Program-made: the position numbers and the translations under genes
Shown here: one piece after another, positions 32,020-41,497 of the stretch
Numbering within the stretch: the first letter of the stretch is position 1
How the letters are laid out: each line of letters starts with the position of its first letter
From: Acidobacteriota bacterium
GTDB lineage: Bacteria > Acidobacteriota > Terriglobia > Terriglobales > Acidobacteriaceae
Assembly: GCA_013289765.1 (NCBI GenBank)
Contig: JABCZI010000006.1
Location: 62,001-126,000, forward strand
DNA: 64,000 bases
Direction: 5' to 3'
The notes under the pieces: generated by a model
Database searches by the model: none
The model's input: only the letters and a program-made list of their open reading frames with translations
What the model was told of the DNA's origin: nothing

Positions 32020-34986
32020 ATGATGCTTCGGAAGTACTTTTGTTTTGCACTTTTCTGTTTTTTTGTGCTCTTGTGCGCAACGCTCGCGGTATCCCAGACA
32101 CCCGCAGCCTCTGGCGCTCTGCGCGGACAAGTGACCGATCCTTCCGGCGCTGCGATCGCGAACGCTAACGTGGTGCTGGTTCCGGCTGGCGCTCCTTCGA
32201 AGCCGGTCAAAGGGCAAGCGAACGGACAGGGCCAGTACGAATTCAACGCGCTGCCGGCTGGCCACTACACTTTGAACGTCATTGCTCCAGGATTTACGGC
32301 TTATAAAAATGACAGCGTCGTGATTGCTCCAGGGCAGCCGCTAAGCCTTAATGTGCCCATGACGATCGAAGTCGAAGAAGAGCAGGTTCAAGTTTCCGAC
32401 AGTACGCCGACCCTGGATGTAAACCCGGCCAACAACGCCGGAGCCATTGTGCTTTCGGGTAAAGAGTTGGAAGCCTTACCGGACGATCCGGATGAATTGC
32501 TGACGGATTTGCAGGCATTGGCCGGGCCTTCCGCGGGGCCCAATGGAGGCCAGCTTTACATCGACGGCTTCACCGCCGGTCAGCTGCCTCCCAAGTCATC
32601 GATTCGCGAGATTCGCATCAATCAAAATCCATTTTCAGCGGAATACGACAAGTTAGGTTACGGCCGAATAGAAGTGTTTACCAAGCCTGGCACGGACAAG
32701 TATCACGGCCAGCTCTTTATGAGTGGAAATGATTCGGCCTTCAACTCGCCGAATCCGTTCGGGGGCGCCAACCAGCCCGGCTACGACTCTACCCAGTTCA
32801 GCGGCAACATCGGCGGACCGATTAACAAAAAGGCGTCATTTTTTATGGATGCCCAGCGGCGAAATATCAACGATCTCTCCGACGTCAATGCTTTCACTCT
32901 CGATCCCACAACGCTGGCGGCGATACCGTTCATTCAATCCGTTCCTAGCGCGAGGCACCGTACCAACCTCACGCCACGAATCGATTATCAAGTCAGCAAG
33001 AACAATACCCTGACGGCGCGCTACCAGTACTATCGCAATACTCAAAATCAAAATGGCGTCGGCCAATTCAATCTGCCTTCCCAAGCCTACAATTCGGAAT
33101 CCACCGAGCACACGCTGCAAATTAGTGACACACAAATCATCGGCACAAAGATTGTCAATGAAACCAGATTTCAATATTTGCGTGAGATCAATAACCAATA
33201 CCCGGCAAGTACGCAATCCACTCTGAATGTTTTAGGCGCATTTGGGGGCGGTGGCAACAGTCAGGGAGAGATTCTGGACCATCAGGATCACTACGAATTC
33301 CAGAACTACACTTCCGTCATCCACGGTAATCACACCATCAAGTTCGGAGCTCGGCTGCGCGGCATTCGAGACGCGAACAGTTCTACTTCCGGCTTCAACG
33401 GCACGTTCACTTTTTCTTCCTTGCTTGACACGGCAGCCGAGACAAGTTGCGTTCCCGCTCCCGGAGAAAGGCCATGCCCAGTTTCGTACGCGCATGCGAT
33501 TCAGAACGTCGGAAACACGGCCACGCCCATCGCAACCCAGCTCACGTACACGGTCGGCACTCCTCCCATCGTGGTGTCCAACTTTGACGCCGGCCTATAT
33601 CTTCAGGACGACTGGCGCGTGCGCTCGAACATTACTTTCAGCTACGGGCTGCGCTTCGAGAGTCAAAACGGCATTCCGGATCATGCGGACTTGGCTCCGC
33701 GCCTGGGTCTGGCATGGGGCATCGGTGGAAAGTCCGCTCCGCCGAAGATTGTTCTGCGAGGCGGCTTCGGAATCTTTTACGACCGCTTCATGGAAGCACA
33801 GATTCTGGAAGCGCAGCGGTTGAACGGAATCACGCAGGAGCAGTTCGTCATCAACAACCCCAAGTGCCCGAACCTTACGCAGTTTTCTTCCTGCACTGGC
33901 GCGGTCGTTCCAGCTACTCCCACGATCTACCAGATCAGCCCACGGCTGCACGCGCCCTACACCATGCAGTCGGCCATCAGCGTGGAGCGGCAGCTTACGA
34001 AAGCTGCAACGTTATCGGTCACCTACTTGAATTCTCGCGGCTTCGATCAGTTTCTTACGATCAATGCTAACGCGCCCTTTCCCGGAACTCCCTGCAACCC
34101 GACGTGCGCCACGCCCAGCCAAAATCTTTACCAATATGTATCCGAGGCGGTCTTTCGCCAGAATCAATTAATCACCAACACCAACGTGCGGCTGGGATCC
34201 AAGATTCAGCTCTCGGGCTACTACGTGCTGAACTATGCCAATAGCGACACATCCGGAGTTTCCAGCTTTCCTTCGAACTCGCACAACATCAGCGCCGACT
34301 ACGGGCGCGCATCTTTTGATACCCGCCATCGTCTGTTCTTGATCAGCTCATTCGCGCTTCCTCTTAACTTTCGCCTGAGTCCGTTCATGATCGTGAGCTC
34401 GGGTTTGCCGTTCAACCTGACCACCACCAACGATCTGAATAACGACTCGATATTCAACGATCGCCCGGGTCTGGTCTCGACGGCGACATGCGCATCCGTT
34501 GTGGCGCCGACTCCGCCCTCATCCACCTATTGCACGCCTCTCGGTACCTTCGACTCCGCCCCCACTGCTGGCGAAAAAATCGTTCCCATTAACTACGCGA
34601 CCGGACCATCGCACGTCGTGGTGAATCTGCGACTCACGAAGACGTTCGCCTTCGGCCCTAAAATGACTCGCAACAGCAATCAAGAACACGGCGGTGGTGG
34701 AGGAGGCGGAGGGGGGAGGATGGGCGGCGGAGGGGGTGGTGGTGGCGGGCCGCGTGGTCCCCTGTTTGGCGGGGGATCGGGCGGGATCTCCAGCACTTCC
34801 GATCGTCGCTACAACATCACATTTGGCGTGATGGCACGGAATATTTTCAACAAAGTGAACTACGCAAGTCCCAGCGGAATCTTGGGTTCGCGATTTTTTG
34901 ACACTCCCAACGATCTCCAGGGCGGTCCCTTTTCAAATTCGGCCGCCAACCGCCGCATCGATCTGCAAGCCACCTTCAGTTTTTGA
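32020..34986 (+). CDS. Oar-like TonB-dependent outer membrane receptor with carboxypeptidase-regulatory domain
   Basis: Signal peptide (about 1-28; ATG 32023 is an equally good start), then a CarboxypepD_reg-type domain (about 32-120: LRGQVTDPSGAAIANANVVL). A plug-like region follows with LPDDPDELLTDLQALAGPS and QLYIDGFTAGQLPP, and then a long beta-barrel (about 220-988) ending with an aromatic residue (ATFSF). A Gly-rich insertion sits near residues 895-925. These receptors import or bind large substrates such as peptides or glycans using TonB energy, but the substrate cannot be read here. It is paired with the DUF5666-like gene upstream. Confidence 0.9.
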   Translation: MMLRKYFCFALFCFFVLLCATLAVSQTPAASGALRGQVTDPSGAAIANANVVLVPAGAPSKPVKGQANGQGQYEFNALPAGHYTLNVIAPGFTAYKNDSVVIAPGQPLSLNVPMTIEVEEEQVQVSDSTPTLDVNPANNAGAIVLSGKELEALPDDPDELLTDLQALAGPSAGPNGGQLYIDGFTAGQLPPKSSIREIRINQNPFSAEYDKLGYGRIEVFTKPGTDKYHGQLFMSGNDSAFNSPNPFGGANQPGYDSTQFSGNIGGPINKKASFFMDAQRRNINDLSDVNAFTLDPTTLAAIPFIQSVPSARHRTNLTPRIDYQVSKNNTLTARYQYYRNTQNQNGVGQFNLPSQAYNSESTEHTLQISDTQIIGTKIVNETRFQYLREINNQYPASTQSTLNVLGAFGGGGNSQGEILDHQDHYEFQNYTSVIHGNHTIKFGARLRGIRDANSSTSGFNGTFTFSSLLDTAAETSCVPAPGERPCPVSYAHAIQNVGNTATPIATQLTYTVGTPPIVVSNFDAGLYLQDDWRVRSNITFSYGLRFESQNGIPDHADLAPRLGLAWGIGGKSAPPKIVLRGGFGIFYDRFMEAQILEAQRLNGITQEQFVINNPKCPNLTQFSSCTGAVVPATPTIYQISPRLHAPYTMQSAISVERQLTKAATLSVTYLNSRGFDQFLTINANAPFPGTPCNPTCATPSQNLYQYVSEAVFRQNQLITNTNVRLGSKIQLSGYYVLNYANSDTSGVSSFPSNSHNISADYGRASFDTRHRLFLISSFALPLNFRLSPFMIVSSGLPFNLTTTNDLNNDSIFNDRPGLVSTATCASVVAPTPPSSTYCTPLGTFDSAPTAGEKIVPINYATGPSHVVVNLRLTKTFAFGPKMTRNSNQEHGGGGGGGGGRMGGGGGGGGGPRGPLFGGGSGGISSTSDRRYNITFGVMARNIFNKVNYASPSGILGSRFFDTPNDLQGGPFSNSAANRRIDLQATFSF

Positions 34987-35102
34987 TCCCGAGGCCCGGT
35001 CGCGTTGAAGCGATTTGCAATTTGTTTTTGAAACGTTGTCACCAGATTATTACTGTCCCTCCGTCTGCACTGGATCGCTCCGTTCGGTTATGCTGAAAGA
35101 GC

Positions 35103-35999
35103 GTGCTCACGGCCCGCGGAATAATTTTCAATTTGTCTCTCATCCCCACCACAAGACGCCGGTTTCTCGGTGCGGCCGTTGCTGCGGGCCTGGTTGCAGT
35201 TGCAGGCGATGCAATCCTGCTGGAGCCAAATCGTCCCCACATTGTGCGCCGCGATTTTTTCTTGCCTCGCTGGCCCGAACGGATGAACGGTTTCACCATC
35301 GCGCTGCTCAGCGATTTCCATTACGACCCTTATTTTTCCGCGCATCCCCTGCACGCCGCAATTCCCATGGTCAACGATCTTCGTCCCGACCTGATCGCGC
35401 TCACCGGAGACTTTGTCTCTGCGCCCCTGACCGGAGATGCAAAGAGAGGAGCCCTCGCCGCCGAACCGTGCGCCCAACTGCTTCGCCAGATGAGGGCGAC
35501 TCACGGCCTGTGGGCTGTGATGGGGAACCACGACGCCGACACCGACCGCGAGCATGTAACCCGTGCGCTCGAGGCCGAGAACATCCGAGTTTTAGCAAAC
35601 CAGTCGGCAGCGATTGAGCGCGATGGTGCGCGAATGTGGCTTGCTGGAGTGAAGGATGTGCTCATCGACACTGCGGATTTGAACCAGACTTTGAGTTCAG
35701 TCCCCTCGGGCGAAGCGGTCATCTTGCTCGCACATGAACCTGATTACGCCGATCACGCCAAACGATTTCCGATCGACCTGCAGCTCTCTGGGCACTCTCA
35801 TGGAGGCCAGATCAGAATTCCGCTGTTGCCACCGCTGTACCTGCCTCCTCTGGCGAAAAAATATATCTTGGGCGAGTATCAGGTCGGGCCGCTTCTCCTC
35901 TACACGAACGCCGGCTTGGGAACTGTAGAGGTTCCACTGCGCTTCAATTGTCCTCCCGAAATCACCCTTCTAACCTTGCATCGTTCTGCCCAAAAATGA
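35103..35999 (+). CDS. Tat-exported calcineurin-like metallophosphoesterase (YaeI-like)
   Basis: The N-terminus carries a twin-arginine-type signal TTRRRFLGAAVAAG. Metallophosphoesterase motifs follow in order: ALLSDFHYDP (DxH), LTGDFVS (GD), VMGNHDAD (GNHD), LAHEPD and LSGHSHGGQ (GHxH). These are the five blocks holding the two metals. Such exported enzymes cleave UDP-sugar-type or lipid A-like phosphoesters. The start is uncertain: GTG 35103 gives 16 residues before the Arg pair, and TTG 35133 gives a shorter lead. It may continue the transcript of the TonB receptor region, but there is a 116-bp gap. Confidence 0.9.
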   Translation: MLTARGIIFNLSLIPTTRRRFLGAAVAAGLVAVAGDAILLEPNRPHIVRRDFFLPRWPERMNGFTIALLSDFHYDPYFSAHPLHAAIPMVNDLRPDLIALTGDFVSAPLTGDAKRGALAAEPCAQLLRQMRATHGLWAVMGNHDADTDREHVTRALEAENIRVLANQSAAIERDGARMWLAGVKDVLIDTADLNQTLSSVPSGEAVILLAHEPDYADHAKRFPIDLQLSGHSHGGQIRIPLLPPLYLPPLAKKYILGEYQVGPLLLYTNAGLGTVEVPLRFNCPPEITLLTLHRSAQK

Positions 36000-36195
36000 T
36001 GCAGGAAAGCTGCCGAAGATGGCGAACTGCCAGCATCAAGTATGCAAGTGACTTCACATTAGAAATTCCGGCAACCGGCGCCTTTCTCTCAAGCGCTTCA
36101 TGACAATGTACTTACATCTGCCCTACAGATTGGCCCTTTACTTGCCGATGGTAAGCCCTACGGGAGCGATCCCGGTGAGTGGAGAGTTCCGTCAA

Positions 36196-36636
36196 ATGCT
36201 GCGCCTCTGGTCCGTATTTTTGATCCTCGCAGTTCCCGCCGCCGGCACTGCTTCTGTGCAGGCTTCTCCTAGTCAGACGAGCGAGAGTGTAATTTCCCTC
36301 CGCGAACATCAGATCTGGAAAACTCCCAAGCGTGCCGCCGAATTCAGAGACGTTCCTCACGTAAGCGCCAAAGCGCGATGTGAGGATACGAGGCCTCCGC
36401 AGGCCCTAACAACTCCCGATCCTTTATTGGTTCCGGCGGGAGCCGAATTGATGGTCAAGGTCAGCTTTATTGTTGGCACGGACGGCCGAGTGCATAGTCC
36501 TCTGATTCTGCAAAGCTCTGGCCCGGTCGGCGACCGCAACATTCTGCGGACCGTACGCACCTGGCGGTATCGTCCCGCAACCTGCAACGGCGTGCCCACC
36601 GAAGCGGAAGGCAAGATCGAGTTTTCCCGCCGCTAA
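36196..36636 (+). CDS. Exported protein with TonB C-terminal domain
   Basis: ATG 36196 (GGAGAG about nine bases upstream) gives a clean signal peptide (RLWSVFLILAVPAAGTASVQA). An in-frame upstream ATG at 36100 would add 32 unlikely residues. The mature part (about 25-146) has the TonB C-terminal-like fold: VKVSFIVGTDGRVHSPLILQSSGP, then the paired WRYRPATCNGVP. Unlike a true TonB it has no ExbBD-contacting TM region, so it is probably a secreted TonB-box-like protein rather than an energy transducer. Function unknown. Confidence 0.75.
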   Translation: MLRLWSVFLILAVPAAGTASVQASPSQTSESVISLREHQIWKTPKRAAEFRDVPHVSAKARCEDTRPPQALTTPDPLLVPAGAELMVKVSFIVGTDGRVHSPLILQSSGPVGDRNILRTVRTWRYRPATCNGVPTEAEGKIEFSRR

Positions 36637-36658
36637 GATTCTCTCCCCATGGGATAAA

Positions 36659-37774
36659 ATGGACCCAGTCAGCGGGACGATCTACATCGTGGACAGAGAT
36701 AGAGACAACAAACCCGGCAAGCCATCCGGCTTGAATCCGTCGCAGGAGTCCGAAAGCACTCCGCCACCGATCGGGCCGCACAATCCTGCCTTAGGCGAGA
36801 TTTACCAGCGTCTCTATCCGGAGATGCGGCGGCCCAAGCCGAATCAGGAGGCCATTGCCGCAGCTTTGCAGGCTATGCAGCGCCTCACCATGGAAGCAGA
36901 TTCCGAAACCGTAGCCGAACACGAATCGGTCCAGACCAGTGTCGACGCCCACACAGCTTGCCGCATATGCGGACATCACAATCGCTCAGGCAACAAGTTC
37001 TGCGGTTCCTGCGGACTTCTTCTCGGAACCGAACCGCCCGAGCCGGCGAAGCTGGGGTCGCAACCTGTAGTGTCAGCGAATCTCGACGAGGAACCCTTGC
37101 GCCAAGGCCCGCCCCCCGCGCCGGAAGCAGCGGAAGAGGTTCATCCTTCTCCAGGCTCGCCCGCAGGTGCGCACTATTATCACCATCACTACCATCATCA
37201 TTATTTCCAGGGCGGCGCAGCGGCGGATTTTGCGGCGCCGGCCGCCCGCGCGAATGCTCCAGAGAGTGCGCGCGAAGCGGATCGCTTGCGAGTCGCGGCT
37301 GCCGCCAAGGGTGAACCCATGACCCGCAGCGAGGCTGCGGTCCGGCGTCTGACCCAGGAGTGGGTTTTAGCTTGCAACACCCGGCAGCTCGATGAGTTGA
37401 TCGAACTCTACGCCGCGGACGCGCTCGTGCTGCGTTCGAACCTTCCTCCTATTCGCGGCGCAATGGCGGTGCGGGAATTCTTTTTCGCCTTGCTCGAGGC
37501 CGGCTTGGGAGAAGTCGCGCTGGACCCCATGCGCGTGGAAGTCTCTGGCGACCTGGCGCACGAAGTAGGACGCTACAGCGCTCTGGTCCCAGGAAACGCC
37601 GGTAAGCGCCGCGAAGAGCGTGGAAAATATCTTTGGGTGTTCGCCAAGCAGAGCAGTGGAGACTGGAAGCTGGTCTCCGAATGCTGGTCGAGCGATTTGA
37701 CCCTTTCAGGCGCGGAGTCCGATGTGCCGAAGCCTGTACTTCCGTCGGCGAAGACCCAACCGCGAAGAGGATAG
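36659..37774 (+). CDS. Zinc-ribbon, His-rich and SnoaL/NTF2-like domain protein
   Basis: Three modules are visible. Residues about 35-75 are a short helical region (IYQRLYPEMRRPKPNQEAIAAAL). Residues about 98-120 are a zinc ribbon (CRICGHHNRSGNKFCGSCG). A Pro-rich linker follows with a His/Tyr run (HYYHHHYHHHYF, about 175-186). Residues about 225-350 are an SnoaL/DUF4440-like NTF2 cone (WVLACNTRQLDELIELYAADAL, IRGAMAVREFF, YLWVFAKQSSGDWKLV). DUF4440-type domains often bind or act on small ligands. The ribbon and His run suggest metal binding. I have no functional family for this combination. Confidence 0.75.
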   Translation: MDPVSGTIYIVDRDRDNKPGKPSGLNPSQESESTPPPIGPHNPALGEIYQRLYPEMRRPKPNQEAIAAALQAMQRLTMEADSETVAEHESVQTSVDAHTACRICGHHNRSGNKFCGSCGLLLGTEPPEPAKLGSQPVVSANLDEEPLRQGPPPAPEAAEEVHPSPGSPAGAHYYHHHYHHHYFQGGAAADFAAPAARANAPESAREADRLRVAAAAKGEPMTRSEAAVRRLTQEWVLACNTRQLDELIELYAADALVLRSNLPPIRGAMAVREFFFALLEAGLGEVALDPMRVEVSGDLAHEVGRYSALVPGNAGKRREERGKYLWVFAKQSSGDWKLVSECWSSDLTLSGAESDVPKPVLPSAKTQPRRG

Positions 37775-37808
37775 TTGGGAAAAGTGGTCAGTGGCCAGTG
37801 GCCACTGC

Positions 37809-38420
37809 TCACCCCCTCACTCCGAGCTTTCCTAACTCTTCTCGTAACTGCTCCAACGTCTGCATCTGGATCGTCCGCATGCCAAGCTTAGCGGCGCATT
37901 CCAGATTCAGCGCGCGGTCGTCAATAAAGCAGCACTCCTCCGGATTAATCTGCGTGATCTCAATCGCCAGCCGGTAAATGCCACTCTCCGGCTTGCGCAA
38001 TCCGACGAAGCAGGAGCTGACAAACAGGCGGAAGATTTCCCGCAAGCCGTACTTCTCAATGCGGTGCAGGTTCAATTCGCGCGACTCGTTATTGAGCGTG
38101 CTCATGAAATATTTCCCGGAGTCTGCCAGCGCGCGCGCAAAGGCGAGAACCTCAGGCATCGGCTGCGAGAGCGAGAACATAAAGTCCCGAAACTCGTCGC
38201 GGCTGAAGGGACGGTTCTGGTAAAAGACAGTGCGCTCCAAATATTCGTCGAGCGAGATCTTGCCGCGCTCAAATGACGAGACCACCATCTCGTGCCGCGC
38301 GTGAAACTCTTTCTCGTCGAGTCGAAAGTGCTCCAGCGCAGCCATGCGCTGCGTATGGTCCCAGGCATTCGTGAGGAGAACTCCTCCAACGTCCCAGAAG
38401 ATGGCGCGAATAGTAGACAA
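37809..38420 (-). CDS. HAD-superfamily hydrolase (YihX-like)
   Basis: Motif I is FWDVGGVL with the nucleophile Asp, motif II STLNNES, motif III KPESGIYRLA and motif IV FIDDRALNLECA. These order as a subfamily IA HAD with a helical cap (about 15-90). The 203-residue length is usual. It dephosphorylates small phosphates such as sugar or nucleotide phosphates. It lies 42 bp downstream of the DUF3179 gene on the same strand and could be cotranscribed, although the functional link is unclear. Confidence 0.88.
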   Translation of the reverse strand: MSTIRAIFWDVGGVLLTNAWDHTQRMAALEHFRLDEKEFHARHEMVVSSFERGKISLDEYLERTVFYQNRPFSRDEFRDFMFSLSQPMPEVLAFARALADSGKYFMSTLNNESRELNLHRIEKYGLREIFRLFVSSCFVGLRKPESGIYRLAIEITQINPEECCFIDDRALNLECAAKLGMRTIQMQTLEQLREELGKLGVRG

Positions 38421-38462
38421 GCGGGAAGCCTCCTCTTGCAGTTCCGATTTTAAGCAATTGTT

Positions 38463-39719
38463 CTAGTGTTTGTAGAGTGTCGTCTCGGGATGGTAGTTGC
38501 GCCAGTCGAACCAATAGTCTTTGAGCGCGGGAGTTTGATCGAGGCATTTTCCCAGCGCGGAGCCGGACGTGGCGCAGCCCTGAAAGTTCCATTGGCTGGC
38601 GGTGGAGGCATCTACGAGATTCCATTGGTTGCTATCGGTGGCTGACTCGGGTGCGCGGAGAAAAAACTCGGCATCGCGGCCATCGATCCGGCTGACGAAG
38701 ACGCGAAATGATTTGCCGTCCGCACCGAGTACAAGAAGCACCGGCGTGCCGTTGACGCGATCGAGAATAGGAGATTGTTTTGCGAACGTGTCCCAGGGAT
38801 AAGCGCGAGCCGCGCCGCCAATCGTGAGCCCGATAACGACGTCGCGCGACTTGAGCTCAGTACCGGGGAAGCTGATGACGACCGGAAGCTTAGCGACGTC
38901 CGGTTCCCAGTTGCTGTCATATTCTTTCGTGTATTTGACGACAGGCGCGAGAACCTGGCCGGAAGGTGATTCAGTTCTCCATTCGCCGAAGGTGAGCTCG
39001 TCGCTAAGAACGAGTTCGAGCGCCACGCCCTGCAGCGGGCCGTAGATGGCCTTGCCGGTGATCTGCTGCCACCAGGTTCCGGTCTCGCGGTCGCGCATCA
39101 GAAAATTCTGGTTGTTGATGCCAGCCAGATAAAAATGCAGCATCCTTCCGTTCACCGTTCGTTTCCACACCAGACCGGTGTGACAGAGCGTTCAATAAGT
39201 GACGGCGATGGGGACTCCCGCGACGACATCGTTGAGAACGTGATGATAGGCCATCTGGCTGATGGGGTAGGCGCGCGCCTCAGTGCCAATCCTTACGGCC
39301 ATGATCATTTGCTTGGCGTCGAGCTTGCTATCCGCCTGCGCGACAAATTGCGCCCCGTCGATGGGGTGGAACATCCACTCGAAATAATTAAGGCGCGCCA
39401 TCACTGCGGAGAATGTGACCAGCAGCAAGGTGAGAACCAGCAGCGACTTGCGCCAGCGGCTTGCCGTTTTCCACAATACCAGGGCGAGAATAAAGCAGGC
39501 GAGAGCGGCGATCAGAGTGCCGAGCGGAGCCCGCTGGCGCAGCGTCATCGCCAAGAGAAGAGCGCGCGGCGACTGATGACGAAAGGGGCGAATGATGAAG
39601 GCAGGAATAAAGAACAGGCCGATGCCGGCAAGAGCGAAAAGCGAGTACGCGAACCACCGCCGGGATGAAACCGGAGGCTCTCTGCGGAGTGTCGGCGGGT
39701 ATAGCGAGGATGCTGACAT
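38463..39719 (-). CDS. DUF3179 membrane protein with in-frame UGA at the conserved Cys: candidate selenoprotein
   Basis: Three membrane segments (about 23-45, 66-86 and 90-108) anchor a DUF3179 domain (about 115-405). The domain has FHPIDGAQFV, the conserved VNDVVAGVPIAVTY strand, then a UGA (39194-39192, codon 176), then TLCHTGLVWKR, NFLMRDRETGTWWQQ and PLQGVALE. In relatives the UGA position is Cys in TYCPLC, so here a UxxC pair (Sec176, Cys179) is predicted. A hairpin with GGUCU loop follows (39183-39165). Reading through gives 418 residues with the domain intact on both sides. The fold is probably periplasmic and redox-active. Without Sec decoding it would look like two genes, one ending at 39192. 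The start ATG 39719 has a weak ribosome site. Confidence 0.8.
39165..39183 (-). promoter_or_regulatory. SECIS-like hairpin directly after the UGA
   Basis: On the minus strand CACACC (39182-39177) pairs with GGUGUG (39171-39166), six Watson-Crick pairs plus an outer U-G wobble. The five-base apical loop is GGUCU (39176-39172). The first loop G lies 15 bases after the UGA, close to the 16-37 nt range given for bacterial SECIS and slightly short of it. The loop is the same as in the E. coli fdhF element (from memory). Confidence 0.8.
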
Positions 39720-39786
39720 GAATTATCGCTGACTGGTTCGATTCTAACCCGTCGTGCAACCCGGAGCAGACCCGCCCTGAATCAGC

Positions 39787-39820
39787 TAGAAAAAGAAGAC
39801 CCCGATCGGCGAGATCGGGG
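39787..39820 (-). terminator. Terminator of the pseudopilin operon
   Basis: CCCCGATC (39800-39807) and GATCGGGG (39813-39820) form a perfect 8-bp stem with a five-base loop. On the minus strand it is followed by a T-rich run (complement of GAAAAAGAAGA, 39788-39798). Confidence 0.85.
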
Positions 39821-39846
39821 CCCAAGGCTTAACTGTTTCGAACTGG

Positions 39847-41484
39847 TTAGTACATCTCTTCGCGGGAAGCGACGACGGCATATTGTACGAAACTGCCAAA
39901 GTCGGCCCAGCAACTGTTGTATTGGATGAAGTTGCTGCCGCCGCCGGTCCAATTGAGTGTGGGCGATCCCAACGCGGCAAGTTGCGGGTATGGAGAGCTA
40001 TGGCTGTTGGTATTGGCGATGAGAACCTCCCCATTGACCTGGCCGCCACCGCCACCGTGTACGTTCATGATTCCTTGTCCGATGACCATGATGATCCCAT
40101 CAAAATTCGTGTTCCCGTTGAAGGTGAGTGTACCGGTCACGACTAGTACCCCAGCGCCGCCACCCACAGTTGCATCGCCGTTAATATAAGTGATCTGCGG
40201 AGCGGCGTCGCTGCCGAACGTTGTTCCTGAGCAAGCAGCATTACCCGGACAGGTGAGGTTGGCTGCGTTCGCCATGGCTTGCGCCAATCCGTTTAGTTGG
40301 GCAGGGGTAGACCAGTTCGAACCGGGCCCCAGGACGTTGTTACTGGGATACTGGGCGCTTCCTACTCCCTCGTTCTGCACCGAAGGGGTGCTGGGTGCTG
40401 GAGGAGTGCCGGGAAGTGGAGTTGATCCCGTGTAATTGCCAGTGCGGTTGCTGGGAATCTGGCTAGTCATGTTGGACGCACCAGTAGCGTCACCGACCCC
40501 GATTGCCGGTAGCACCGCGGGGATTGGGTTGGTACACGCGTTCTGCGAGCCGGGTCCATCCCATGGAACATATGCATTAGTGCAAGGCGCGGGGGCGAGA
40601 GGTCCGTTGGCGGGGTCAGTGCTGTTACAGCCGCTGATTCCGAAGTTGTTTGAGTTTGGCGCGCTATTGAATTGGGCGTTCGGACCCGCAAAGTCCAGGC
40701 CTGCAGCTGGCGGCGTAATCATGAAAGCCCCAGCTTCGTATTGCCCGACTCGGCGGCTTCCTGACGGGGTTACGGCCAGCGAGGTAATCAGGTATACCGG
40801 CATAACGTTGAGGCCGCCAACATTCTTAGCCAGCTGGCAGGTGGCATAGCCCATGGCCAGCGCTACCCGCTCTTTGAGCAGGGTTCCGTCCCAACATACT
40901 GGAGAAGCAAGGCCAGGAACGGTATTTTGGCTGGGATCTACGAGAGCACTGGGAAAGGTCCCATTCGTTTTTATCGTGATGCGAACCCACTTATATTTCA
41001 AGGCAGCTGCGGTACCGGTGTTGGGTGACGCGCTGAGCATGGTTGTAAAGCTGCCCACAGGCGGTACATCAGCTGCGGGACACGACCCCGTGCCTGGGGC
41101 TACGTACGGCAAAGCGCCGAACGATTCGTGGCAAAACTCATCATCAATGTAGGGGTTCCCAGCAGTGGTCGGAGCAACGACGTCCCCGCCACCAGCGGAA
41201 TTTAGGATGTAGACAACAGAACCCGCCGCGGGCGGCGCTAGGATCGGCAAAGGAATCGTGGGCAGTGGGAGGCTGTTTGACCGCAGCCGGTCACGCCCCT
41301 CTTCCAGCCCGGCGCGCATGGCAAAGAAAGCTGCTTGCGTGTCTTTGTAATTGGCGTTGATCGAGGTTTCGGTGTTGGACATGTAAACCAGACCCAAACC
41401 GACCGCTGAAATCAGAAGCAGGGCCAAGAGGCTGAGAATCAGTGCCATGCCTCGTTCGTTCTTACTTAAATTGGTTTGGCGCAT
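39847..41484 (-). CDS. PilX-like type IV pilus assembly protein
   Basis: The N-terminus ERGMALILSLLALLLISAVGLGLVYMSN is the long hydrophobic helix of PilX/PilV-like pseudopilin-associated proteins, followed by an ATG-preceding AGGAGG (41494-41499). The remaining 500 residues are Gly/Pro/Asn-rich beta structure with 40 or so short turns. It is the last gene of a four-gene pseudopilin operon (FimT, PilV, PilW, PilX order). PilX tunes pilus retraction and aggregation in Neisseria; here the size (545 residues) is far larger than that protein, so the role is inferred by position. No PilY1 gene is adjacent. Confidence 0.8.
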   Translation of the reverse strand: MRQTNLSKNERGMALILSLLALLLISAVGLGLVYMSNTETSINANYKDTQAAFFAMRAGLEEGRDRLRSNSLPLPTIPLPILAPPAAGSVVYILNSAGGGDVVAPTTAGNPYIDDEFCHESFGALPYVAPGTGSCPAADVPPVGSFTTMLSASPNTGTAAALKYKWVRITIKTNGTFPSALVDPSQNTVPGLASPVCWDGTLLKERVALAMGYATCQLAKNVGGLNVMPVYLITSLAVTPSGSRRVGQYEAGAFMITPPAAGLDFAGPNAQFNSAPNSNNFGISGCNSTDPANGPLAPAPCTNAYVPWDGPGSQNACTNPIPAVLPAIGVGDATGASNMTSQIPSNRTGNYTGSTPLPGTPPAPSTPSVQNEGVGSAQYPSNNVLGPGSNWSTPAQLNGLAQAMANAANLTCPGNAACSGTTFGSDAAPQITYINGDATVGGGAGVLVVTGTLTFNGNTNFDGIIMVIGQGIMNVHGGGGGQVNGEVLIANTNSHSSPYPQLAALGSPTLNWTGGGSNFIQYNSCWADFGSFVQYAVVASREEMY

Positions 41485-41497
41485 TGAAGAAAACCTC

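Noticed and set aside
38463-39194. DUF3179 gene as a pseudogene or two separate genes split at the UGA
   Set aside because: Frame and domain conservation continue across the UGA, it replaces a Cys, and a SECIS-type hairpin follows at the right distance; recoding explains all of this better.
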